NCBI GenBank assembly: GCA_021159225.1
Contig: JAGGSE010000168.1
Location: 1 to 11,697 of the forward strand
Reading direction: 5' to 3'
DNA: 11,697 nt
Source: a bacterium
Lineage (GTDB): Bacteria > Patescibacteriota > Minisyncoccia > Minisyncoccales > JAGGSE01
Shown: piece by piece, positions 1 through 5,409 of the stretch
How positions within the stretch are numbered: position 1 is the first letter of the stretch
Layout of the letters: each line of letters begins with the position of its first letter
Translations under genes and position numbers: made by a program
Notes under the pieces: model-generated
What the model was told of the DNA's origin: nothing
The model's database searches: none
What the model saw: the letters and a program-made list of their open reading frames with translations, nothing else

Positions 1-34
1 TTATTACAGTGTTATAAAGATTGAAGTTTTGACC

Positions 35-92
35 TGCCCCTAATAGAATGCGGAGAATCGCCGAATACCCTTAGAATTTTGGGGGCAAAATT
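35..92. repeat. Inverted repeat with two competing hairpins
   Basis: TGCCCCTAA (35-43) can pair with TTGGGGGCA (79-87) through nine pairs including one T-G wobble. Alternatively AATTTT (75-80) pairs with AAAATT (87-92) around a GGGGGC loop. Both use 79-80 and 87, so they exclude each other. The element lies upstream of the probable promoter, so it would be at the end of an incoming transcript or act as DNA. Function unknown. Confidence 0.4.
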
Positions 93-99
93 TCGCTGA

Positions 100-109
100 A
101 AAGGCCTTT
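100..109. promoter_or_regulatory. Palindrome, possible operator
   Basis: AAAGGCCTTT is a perfect 10-bp palindrome that ends about 6 bp before the TATA-like block and about 30 bp before the first start codon. Its position suits an operator or an archaeal BRE-adjacent site. Autoregulation by the RHH-like protein encoded next is an inference only. Confidence 0.3.
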
Positions 110-112
110 AAA

Positions 113-134
113 AACTTATATATTTTTTTATAAT
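113..134 (+). promoter_or_regulatory. Promoter-like AT-rich block
   Basis: CTTATATA at 115-122 resembles an archaeal TATA box. It would place a transcript start around 140-146, almost at the ATG at 139, as in a leaderless mRNA. TATAAT at 129-134 also matches a bacterial -10 hexamer, without a good -35. Either reading puts a promoter here for the rightward genes; the sequence does not settle which. Confidence 0.45.
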
Positions 135-138
135 ATTT

Positions 139-300
139 ATGGAAAAGAGGTTTTCTCCTGTAATGCTAAAGAAAGAAACTAAGGATCAGCTTTCTGAAAT
201 TATTTCTGTTATCAAAGAAAACTATCCTTGGATAAACTCTTATAACGATGTAATTGTTTATTTGATCTGGTTTTGGAAGAAGAATGCAAAAATTGATTGA
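139..300 (+). CDS. Small ribbon-helix-helix-like protein, 53 aa
   Basis: The reading frame is complete, from ATG at 139 to TGA at 298-300. Residues 5-12 could form the DNA-contacting strand. A helix follows (about 13-28), containing LKKETKDQLSEI, and then the motif SYNDVIVYLI (34-43). A strand, a KET-type helix and an SYxxVI helix is the pattern seen in short RHH/antitoxin-type DNA-binding proteins. The C-terminus is aromatic and basic (IWFWKKNAK). An alternative ATG at 163 would remove most of the strand, so 139 is preferred. The gene overlaps the next by 17 nt, implying coupled expression. As the first gene behind a promoter with a palindrome it is a candidate autoregulator. No toxin-like partner is recognisable, so a toxin-antitoxin role is not supported. 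Remote similarity only. Confidence 0.6.
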   Translation: MEKRFSPVMLKKETKDQLSEIISVIKENYPWINSYNDVIVYLIWFWKKNAKID

Positions 301-1420
301 TTTTGGAGAGGTGTTAAGAATATATAAGAAATTGTTCAGCGTGAATGATAGCAGCTTGATAGAAATCTTGATGGCTCATTATCTCTCTCACAAGTTAGAA
401 AAAAGAGATCCTGTTTGGCTATTTGTAGTAGCGCCTTCCTCTTTCGGAAAAACCTTGCACTTAAAAGGATTTGAAGATTTTGAGGATGTTTACCTTTTGA
501 CAAAATTAACCTCTAGAACTTTGATAACAGGATTGAAGAGTGAAACTGATGAAGTTTTGAAAATGGATGGAAAAATTGTTTTAATTCCTGATTTCTCTCA
601 ATTTTTGACTTTGAATCCTCAAGAGAAATCAGAGATATGGTCTCAATTCAGAAATTTATGGGATGGGTACGCGATCCAAAAATTCGGCTCTGGAAAGAGG
701 GTAGAATATAGAAATTTATTCGTTAGCCTTTTAACTTGTTCTACTCCAGACATAGAGAATCAAATTACTTTATTTCAAACCCTTGGGACCAGGCACATAT
801 CTTTTAGGGTTGATTATTGGGTTGAGAAAAATTTGGATTATTTGTTAGAGGAGAGAGAAACTAGTTATGTTGTTGAGCAATATAAAAATCTTATGAAGAT
901 GTTCTTTGAAGTTAATAAATTTGAAAGCGTTCCTAAATTAGATTTAGAGACACTGAAATATTTGAGAGATTTAACAGAATTTGTGAGCATTTTTAGAAGC
1001 GAGATAAAAGTTGATGCTTATTCTGGAGAGCCAATTGGATTTACCAGTCCAGAAGATCCTGATAGAATTTTTAAAATGCTGAAGAAGATGCTGAAAAGTT
1101 ATTTGATGCTTTCTGGGGATTTAGAGAGAGGAAAAGAATTAATAAAGAGGATTTCATATAGTTGCATTGAGGAGAAGAGATATAAAATATTCAGAATGTT
1201 TAAAACCTTGTGCACAAAGGAAGGCGAATTAGATCCTTCCACTGAATTAACAATCAATCAGATTGCTAACAGTTTGAAATTGGGTTGGAAGACGGTTAAG
1301 TCTGAGTTGTATTGCTTGGCTCAATTAGGTTTGCTAGATTTTTATGAAGCGGATTCAGAAAAAAGGTTATTGAAGTGGTTTTTAACAAAGAAGGGAGAGA
1401 AATGGTTGAATTGGTTTTAA
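284..1420 (+). CDS. P-loop AAA+/helicase-like ATPase with C-terminal winged helix
   Basis: This 378-aa protein carries a Walker A loop, APSSFGKT (50-57), and a Walker B strand, KIVLIPDF (97-104, D103). A basic segment with WDGYAIQKFG follows (126-135), then a sensor-like LLTCST (149-154) and a GTRHISFR element (168-175) that could supply an arginine finger. The order, including SRTLITGL just after Walker A, resembles phage and satellite primase/helicase-type ATPases that carry TLISG, DFTTIL, YDG and GeRFL motifs. Residues of about 300-378 look like a winged helix-turn-helix (TINQIANSLKLGWKTVKSEL). No primase domain is present, so it is probably a helicase or helicase loader, or an initiator ATPase. 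GGAAG just before the ATG could serve as a ribosome site. It lies between the RHH-like gene and a small ORF, overlapping both. The family assignment is by pattern; the role in replication is inferred. Confidence 0.75.
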   Translation: MQKLIDFGEVLRIYKKLFSVNDSSLIEILMAHYLSHKLEKRDPVWLFVVAPSSFGKTLHLKGFEDFEDVYLLTKLTSRTLITGLKSETDEVLKMDGKIVLIPDFSQFLTLNPQEKSEIWSQFRNLWDGYAIQKFGSGKRVEYRNLFVSLLTCSTPDIENQITLFQTLGTRHISFRVDYWVEKNLDYLLEERETSYVVEQYKNLMKMFFEVNKFESVPKLDLETLKYLRDLTEFVSIFRSEIKVDAYSGEPIGFTSPEDPDRIFKMLKKMLKSYLMLSGDLERGKELIKRISYSCIEEKRYKIFRMFKTLCTKEGELDPSTELTINQIANSLKLGWKTVKSELYCLAQLGLLDFYEADSEKRLLKWFLTKKGEKWLNWF

Positions 1421-1599
1421 CTTGGGGATATGTTGAGGAGAATTTAGAAATTATTCTTGAGAAAGTAAAATCTGGAGACCAAAAAACCATTGATGCTATG
1501 AGTAGATTATGCGAAATAAATCCTGAAAGGTTTGTAGATCTAATGGATGCTTGGGAGAGAAATTCTTTTGAGGAATATAGAAAGAAGTGGAAATCTTAA
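1402..1599 (+). CDS. Hypothetical protein, 65 aa
   Basis: The ATG at 1402 follows GGGAG (1393-1397) and lies 19 nt inside the end of the ATPase gene. A GTG at 1375 in the same frame would be longer but lacks this ribosome site, so 1402 is preferred. The product looks mostly helical, with LEIILEKVKSGDQKTIDAM and a C-terminal WERNSFEEYRKKW segment. I do not recognise the family. It is probably translated with the ATPase and may be an accessory to it. It is the last gene before the structured intergenic region. Confidence 0.6.
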   Translation: MVELVLTWGYVEENLEIILEKVKSGDQKTIDAMSRLCEINPERFVDLMDAWERNSFEEYRKKWKS

Positions 1600-1618
1600 T
1601 TACGACAATTGACGGAGG

Positions 1619-1678
1619 CATCTCACCAAATCTGATTAGGCAAATAAGAGATACGCTTTAATAAAATTTGGTGAGATG
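1619..1678. repeat. 13-bp perfect inverted repeat
   Basis: CATCTCACCAAAT (1619-1631) is exactly complementary to ATTTGGTGAGATG (1666-1678), with a 34-nt AT-rich loop. It begins 19 nt after the stop of the last rightward gene. No T-run follows on the plus strand, so it is not a classical intrinsic terminator. It could be an mRNA 3' stem, part of an origin, or a protein-binding site. Confidence 0.7.
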
Positions 1679-1680
1679 GG

Positions 1681-1740
1681 TGGAAGCGGTAGCTCCCGTT
1701 AAGTTTATCATGAATGCAGTTGCTTCCGTTAAGTTTAACA
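1681..1740. repeat. Two tandem 30-bp repeats
   Basis: Positions 1681-1710 and 1711-1740 match at about 24 of 30 positions. The best conserved part is CCGTTAAGTTTA, and the second copy contains the near-palindrome GTTAAGTTTAAC. GGAAGC at 1682-1687 can also pair with GCTTCC at 1722-1727. A tandem unit of about three helical turns in a non-coding gap suggests iteron-like or operator-like protein sites, but only two copies exist. Confidence 0.6.
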
Positions 1741-1807
1741 GCGAACCCTAATTTTGGAGCGAAGCGTGTGGAATTGAACAAATTCCACCCGAAATTATGG
1801 GTTCGCT
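1740..1807. ncRNA. Candidate structured element, three-way junction
   Basis: An outer stem pairs 1740-1754 with 1792-1807 (15 pairs, one bulged T at 1798). Inside are the mini-hairpin sequence GCGAAGC (1759-1765) and a perfect 8-bp stem, 1768-1775 with 1781-1788 (GTGGAATT/AATTCCAC, 5-nt loop). The element starts 4 bp beyond the terL stop, so it would form in the 3' end of the leftward mRNA, and equally in the plus-strand RNA or in single-stranded DNA. G+C is about 45% over 1671-1810 against roughly 30% in the flanks, as expected for functional RNA in an AT-rich genome. Candidates are a 3'-end stabiliser or terminator, an origin hairpin or a packaging-related element. It does not fold as a tRNA. 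Confidence 0.4.
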
Positions 1808-1811
1808 CTTA

Positions 1812-4034
1812 TCAAAAATTCCCGCAAATTATCTCATCAGTTACTTTTTCATTAATCGAACTTTTTAGATTTAAATTATAAGAATATAAAGCATATCTTA
1901 AGCAATCCAATAAATGGTCATTTAGTTTTACAGGGATATCTGGATAAGCATCAAGTTTCTCTGGATAGTGATAAGAGTTCATTTCATCAATTAAATTCAC
2001 GCAATTCTTGAAAATGAATAATTTCCTTTCTTTTATCAAATGTTGAATAAAAGAAATTCCTCCTTTGAGATCTTTGCTAACTTTCTCAGATTTAATCCCG
2101 CTTAGATCTAATTCCTTTATCCTATCAGGTTCTGCTGGATCTGGAAAAACATGTTTGATATTATAGCGAGAGATGAGAGCCTTTAGAATATTAATTATTT
2201 CTGGAGTTGTTTTTCCGCTTTCCTTCCATTCATCAACAGCATAAATTTCATTTTGAGTTATTGCTAGAACTAAAATAGCAGAAGGATTTTTATAACCCCA
2301 ATCTACTCCGCAAACATAGGTAGCATCATTAATTTCTTTTGGATCAATAATTTGACTCTCTGGAAGATCATAAACTAATCCTTCCATCTTTTGAAATTCA
2401 CCGCAATACCTTCTTCTAAATTCTTTTTCGCTCATCCTTTTTCTTTCTGATTCAAAAAATTTTTTGTTGAATTTTGGATTATCAATAGATTTCCAAGTAA
2501 AGAAAGAAAGAGAAGGATCTTGTTTATTTAGCCATGGAAGATAGAAATCATAATACAGCCAGTTTATACCGTAGGGGGTTGTTGTTAACAAAACTTGCCC
2601 GCCTGTCATTGAAACCCTTGACCTTATAACATCCCAAACTAATCTAGGCATCATTCCTGCTTCATCAAGCCAAGCGAAATCCAGAGACATTCCTTCAAGA
2701 CTTAATGGATTATCTGCTGATCTAACGAAAATTTTCTTAACAGGACTTATTTCAATTTCTCCCTTTTGTTCTTTGTAACCTAGTCTTAAAATCGGAAATA
2801 AAGAGAAAAATTTCTGCAAGGTTGACTGCTGAAGAATTTTGTAAGTTGGAGCAATAATTGCTCCCGTGCATTGATCAAGAGTTTTAAATTTCTTAACAAC
2901 CCAAACAGAACCTAAATAAGTTTTACCGCTGTTGTGAGTTTTCATTCCGCAATAACTGATAATCTCGTGAGTTGTCGTTTTCCAACCTTTTACTATTCCT
3001 TTTCCTATTTTTTTAATGCTAGAGACTGAAAGCCATTCCTTATTATTTCTAGCTTTTATTGTCTTTATTAAAGATGCTTTATAGAATTTGAGTGGATATT
3101 TGCTCCAATCTAGTAGATGAAGAAGTTTTTCAGATGAATTTCTATCAACAACAACCCTGTAAAAATATTTCTGAGATTTCTTATATGATTCTTCCCTGAT
3201 GTGAGATCTGATGCCTAATTTCCAAAGAATGTACTGCATTTCATAAGCTTTTCTCTTACTAGTCCCGATGCAAAAACCTATGAGATAAATATCTTTTCTA
3301 TTTCGGCGATTTTGATAAAGAGTTAAATATCCATCTCCATTAAAGAATCCTTGTAAAAAGTCAATTAAAGAATTCTTATCACCTTCTACTATCTTGCCAA
3401 AACTATCTTTAGTAATTTTTAATTCTTTGATATAATCTTTGAGAGAATTCTTTCGACTTCCATGATATGTAGTTAGCAGTAAATCCCAACCTTTACCTTT
3501 TTTATAGAGATGTGGTTTGATATCTGGAAAAGCTTTGCTCAATCTTCTGACTTCATCGATGAAATGGAAATTGGTGTTGGTAAACTTTAGACTCTGCCCT
3601 TCTCCGCTAACGTAGCCATCGCTGCAAAGATAGCCAAGCAATTTGGCAGATTTAATTGGACGCTCTATTACATTCTTCTTATCGACAGAATAGAAAAAGA
3701 CTTTATCTTTCTTGGCTTTAATATCCTTTAACCGTATCCATCCTTTATTTTTACAATAAAATGGATGCTCTAAGTTAGTTTTTATCTTTATTCCATTATT
3801 GAAATGAACCTCATAGATATCATCTTTAAACTGATAAACATTACTGACCTTGCCTCCTAATATTTCATCTCCATTTTTCACATCTTTAACTTGAATGATG
3901 CCTTTTGGAGTATAGACAAATTCGTCTTCAGAAATACATTGAACACCCGCGCAAACGAGGCAAAACTGAGTCTTAAACTCGTATGCCTCGTATTGCTTTT
4001 CAAAGAAATTAACGTTTACTTTTCGGGAGACCAT
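1812..4034 (-). CDS. Terminase large subunit (TerL) precursor with intein
   Basis: TerL is the motor that pumps viral DNA into the procapsid and cuts it. The 740-aa precursor holds a 336-aa intein (residues 33-368), leaving a 404-aa mature TerL, a usual length. The N-extein has an adenine-contacting KQ (13-14). Walker A, AGVQ/SGKT, is split by the intein. Walker B is FAWLDE (D457, E458) and the coupling motif is LLTTTP (482-487). The RNase H-fold nuclease shows D578 (GVDWG), D632 (FPDP) and D706/D710 (NDHLLDCLRY). All catalytic positions are present, so the spliced protein should be active. It overlaps terS by 26 nt, which argues for translational coupling; no ribosome site is obvious. It is the last gene of the leftward cluster, whereas portal and capsid genes usually follow TerL; here a structured gap does. 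Confidence 0.96.
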   Translation of the reverse strand: MVSRKVNVNFFEKQYEAYEFKTQFCLVCAGVQCISEDEFVYTPKGIIQVKDVKNGDEILGGKVSNVYQFKDDIYEVHFNNGIKIKTNLEHPFYCKNKGWIRLKDIKAKKDKVFFYSVDKKNVIERPIKSAKLLGYLCSDGYVSGEGQSLKFTNTNFHFIDEVRRLSKAFPDIKPHLYKKGKGWDLLLTTYHGSRKNSLKDYIKELKITKDSFGKIVEGDKNSLIDFLQGFFNGDGYLTLYQNRRNRKDIYLIGFCIGTSKRKAYEMQYILWKLGIRSHIREESYKKSQKYFYRVVVDRNSSEKLLHLLDWSKYPLKFYKASLIKTIKARNNKEWLSVSSIKKIGKGIVKGWKTTTHEIISYCGMKTHNSGKTYLGSVWVVKKFKTLDQCTGAIIAPTYKILQQSTLQKFFSLFPILRLGYKEQKGEIEISPVKKIFVRSADNPLSLEGMSLDFAWLDEAGMMPRLVWDVIRSRVSMTGGQVLLTTTPYGINWLYYDFYLPWLNKQDPSLSFFTWKSIDNPKFNKKFFESERKRMSEKEFRRRYCGEFQKMEGLVYDLPESQIIDPKEINDATYVCGVDWGYKNPSAILVLAITQNEIYAVDEWKESGKTTPEIINILKALISRYNIKHVFPDPAEPDRIKELDLSGIKSEKVSKDLKGGISFIQHLIKERKLFIFKNCVNLIDEMNSYHYPEKLDAYPDIPVKLNDHLLDCLRYALYSYNLNLKSSINEKVTDEIICGNF
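2931..3938 (-). mobile_element. LAGLIDADG intein in the TerL Walker A loop
   Basis: This in-frame 336-aa element begins with Cys (CISEDEF) and ends with THN, followed by Ser as the +1 extein residue. Splicing blocks visible are A (CISEDEFVYTPKGIIQVKDV), B with NLEHPF (intein residues 55-60), and F/G (HEIISYCGMKTHN). Between them is a homing endonuclease with two LAGLIDADG-type motifs, LLGYLCSDGYV (100-110) and FLQGFFNGDGYL (194-205), both keeping the acidic residue. The splicing and homing parts therefore look intact. Joining Q32 to S369 restores AGVQSGKT. ATPase P-loops are a known preferred intein site. Unspliced TerL should not bind ATP normally. Confidence 0.95.
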
Positions 4035-4422
4035 GTTTAAATGGCTTGTTCACGTTAAGAAATACTTTCTCATCGAGAACAAGCGCAACATCCTGCCTGT
4101 CAGACCATCCTAAATTCTTTAGGATGAAAATGTCTCCTGCGCGACTAGATTTTCTAACGGCCTTTTCAATCTCATTTTCAACCCTTAATTTGGCTTTTTT
4201 TACGATGTCAAAGAAGTCTTCATATCCTGGTTTTGAAGAATAGTTCAATAAATCTTGCCGAGAGCTCATATCTAAAGCGAGTGCTAGCCCTGTGATGGTA
4301 ACAGGCTCTTTATTCTTCTTACAATCTTCAAAATACTTATCAATTTTTCTCTGCAATTCTTCCGGGCTTTTGAATTTCTTCCTGTTTATTTTAGGTTTTT
4401 CAGCTTTTTTCTCTTCACCCAT
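4009..4422 (-). CDS. terS: Terminase small subunit-like DNA-packaging protein
   Basis: About 137 aa from ATG at 4422; a TTG nine bases further upstream is in frame but less likely. After a lysine-rich start comes KSPEELQRKIDKYFEDCK, then a helix-turn-helix-like PVTITGLALALDMSSRQDLLNY, a helical segment with AKLRVENEIEKAV, and GDIFILKNLGWSDRQDV. The series GLALALxxxSRQ, RxExxxEKA and FxLKNxGWxDRQ is the hallmark of one phage small-terminase family. TerS recognises the packaging site on viral DNA and loads TerL. It overlaps terL by 26 nt, which fits a matched pair. The start is preceded by TTAATT, not a Shine-Dalgarno sequence. Confidence 0.88.
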   Translation of the reverse strand: MGEEKKAEKPKINRKKFKSPEELQRKIDKYFEDCKKNKEPVTITGLALALDMSSRQDLLNYSSKPGYEDFFDIVKKAKLRVENEIEKAVRKSSRAGDIFILKNLGWSDRQDVALVLDEKVFLNVNKPFKHGLPKSKR

Positions 4423-4436
4423 AATTAACAATTAAC

Positions 4437-4691
4437 TTAAAAGAATTCAAGAATTTCTTCTTTCATTGCTTTCATATTATTTTCAAGCCTTATTAATTTT
4501 TTCCTACATTCTTCTTCTGTCCCCTGGAAATAAACCGCATAGTCCGAGAAAGCACCTGTTTGAACTGACAAAGCGACTGGAAAAAACATCCTAATTTGAA
4601 ACATGTTTGGCTGATTTGTTTGGACTATGCGAATTTCCATGACCTTGTCTAGATTAATCAGAGAGAGCCCGTCATAACTTCTTACCCACAT
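4437..4691 (-). CDS. Hypothetical small phage protein, 84 aa
   Basis: It starts MWVRSYDGLSLINLDKVMEI and ends with GTEEECRKKLIRLENNMKAMKEEI. A short N-terminal beta part with MWxRSxDxxxLINxxKV, followed by a region predicted as beta and then a GTEEEC helix, resembles a widespread type of small phage protein of unknown function that often begins MWIRSQ. Its place directly before terS (14-nt gap) suggests a structural or packaging accessory, but nothing in the sequence shows this. No Shine-Dalgarno sequence is seen before the ATG. Confidence 0.7.
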   Translation of the reverse strand: MWVRSYDGLSLINLDKVMEIRIVQTNQPNMFQIRMFFPVALSVQTGAFSDYAVYFQGTEEECRKKLIRLENNMKAMKEEILEFF

Positions 4692-4700
4692 TTTCTGAGC

Positions 4701-4940
4701 TTACAAATCTTCTGGTTTTAATTTTTTCCCGACTATATCTTTCAAATCGATTTTAACTTTAGATTGCTCTTCTTCTCTTTCAAGAAACCTTTTTAGCCTT
4801 TCTTTCCACTCTCCAGAAATCACCTCTTCTTTATTGAACTGAATTTTGACTTTTTTCCAACAATCGCCTATTTTATATCTAATATCCATTGAAACAAGCG
4901 AGCCTTCATCTTCCGTCTTCTCAATCTTGAACTCTACCAT
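4701..4940 (-). CDS. Hypothetical protein, 79 aa
   Basis: A charged protein with no membrane segment. The N-terminal half alternates hydrophobic and polar residues (VEFKIEKTEDEGSLVSMDIRYKIG), suggesting beta strands. The second half is helical and acidic/basic (WKERLKRFLEREEEQSKVKIDLKDIVGKKL). I do not recognise the family. The start follows the previous stop as TAA-TT-ATG, so the two genes are nearly fused and probably co-translated. It sits in the late cluster between the spike and terminase genes. Confidence 0.65.
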   Translation of the reverse strand: MVEFKIEKTEDEGSLVSMDIRYKIGDCWKKVKIQFNKEEVISGEWKERLKRFLEREEEQSKVKIDLKDIVGKKLKPEDL

Positions 4941-4942
4941 AA

Positions 4943-5407
4943 TTAATGATTTTTTATATTTATTTGTTTTTTCTTAATCTTTTGAGATAAATCATTCCAA
5001 TAATCCTCTAAGCGATGAAATTTCAAAGTTCTTTCTGCGACCTCTTTGAGTTTCCCCTTCTTGAATTGCTTTTTTTCAAGTTCAAATAATTCTTTGTCTG
5101 AGGGAATCAAAATTCCAAAAGCCTGATATTCTTTCGTCTTCTCTTTTCCATCTCTAATAATCCCTTCGATTTGCATCTTGCCGTTTGGAAACGTCTTAAT
5201 ATCTACTACATGGAAATTGGGAGGATGATTTTTCAAAGTAGGATATTTATCCAAATTGTCTAAAACTTTTTTTGGAAACCCGTTGATTAAAATCTCTTTT
5301 GGATTCTCTCTCTTAATCTCGGAAACCCATTTAAGACCTATAGGTTTTTCTTTAATGAAAGATTTTATTCTTTTTTTCAACTCCTCGGCAGAAAGATTCA
5401 CTTCCAT
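4943..5407 (-). CDS. Hypothetical protein, 154 aa
   Basis: A lysine-rich soluble protein without recognisable motifs. Residues of about 1-20 are helical (SAEELKKRIKSFIKEK). The centre looks beta-rich (NFHVVDIKTFPNGKMQIEGI), and the C-terminus is a long basic helix ending KKKQINIKNH. It has one of the few clear ribosome sites of the cluster (GGAGG at 5417-5421, inside the end of the spike gene). That site may boost its translation relative to the neighbours. Directly downstream of a receptor-binding spike, a tail-fibre assembly or chaperone role would be a reasonable guess but has no sequence support. Confidence 0.65.
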   Translation of the reverse strand: MEVNLSAEELKKRIKSFIKEKPIGLKWVSEIKRENPKEILINGFPKKVLDNLDKYPTLKNHPPNFHVVDIKTFPNGKMQIEGIIRDGKEKTKEYQAFGILIPSDKELFELEKKQFKKGKLKEVAERTLKFHRLEDYWNDLSQKIKKKQINIKNH

Positions 5408-5409
5408 AA

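Larger units (their letters stand above)
1..138. other. Non-coding upstream region
   Basis: No ATG- or GTG-initiated gene is visible on either strand. Short open stretches enter from outside on the plus strand and stop at 22-24 and 41-43, so the tail of an upstream gene cannot be excluded. Positions 31-100 are richer in G+C (roughly 45%) than the surrounding sequence and carry the hairpin described separately. A palindrome and a promoter-like AT block follow directly before the first gene. Confidence 0.6.

Noticed and set aside
139..1420. Toxin-antitoxin pair (RHH-like protein plus next gene)
   Set aside because: The next gene is a 378-aa AAA+/helicase-like ATPase with no known toxin motif.
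1619..1678. Intrinsic terminator for the rightward genes
   Set aside because: The loop is long (34 nt) and the stem is followed by GGTGGAAGC rather than a T-run.
1740..1807. tRNA gene
   Set aside because: Multi-arm pairing exists, but there is no 7-bp acceptor stem, anticodon arm or TTCRA loop in the right places on either strand.
2931..3938. Group I intron or separate ORF inside terL
   Set aside because: The insertion is in frame and has Cys1, block B His, the terminal His-Asn and +1 Ser of an intein.
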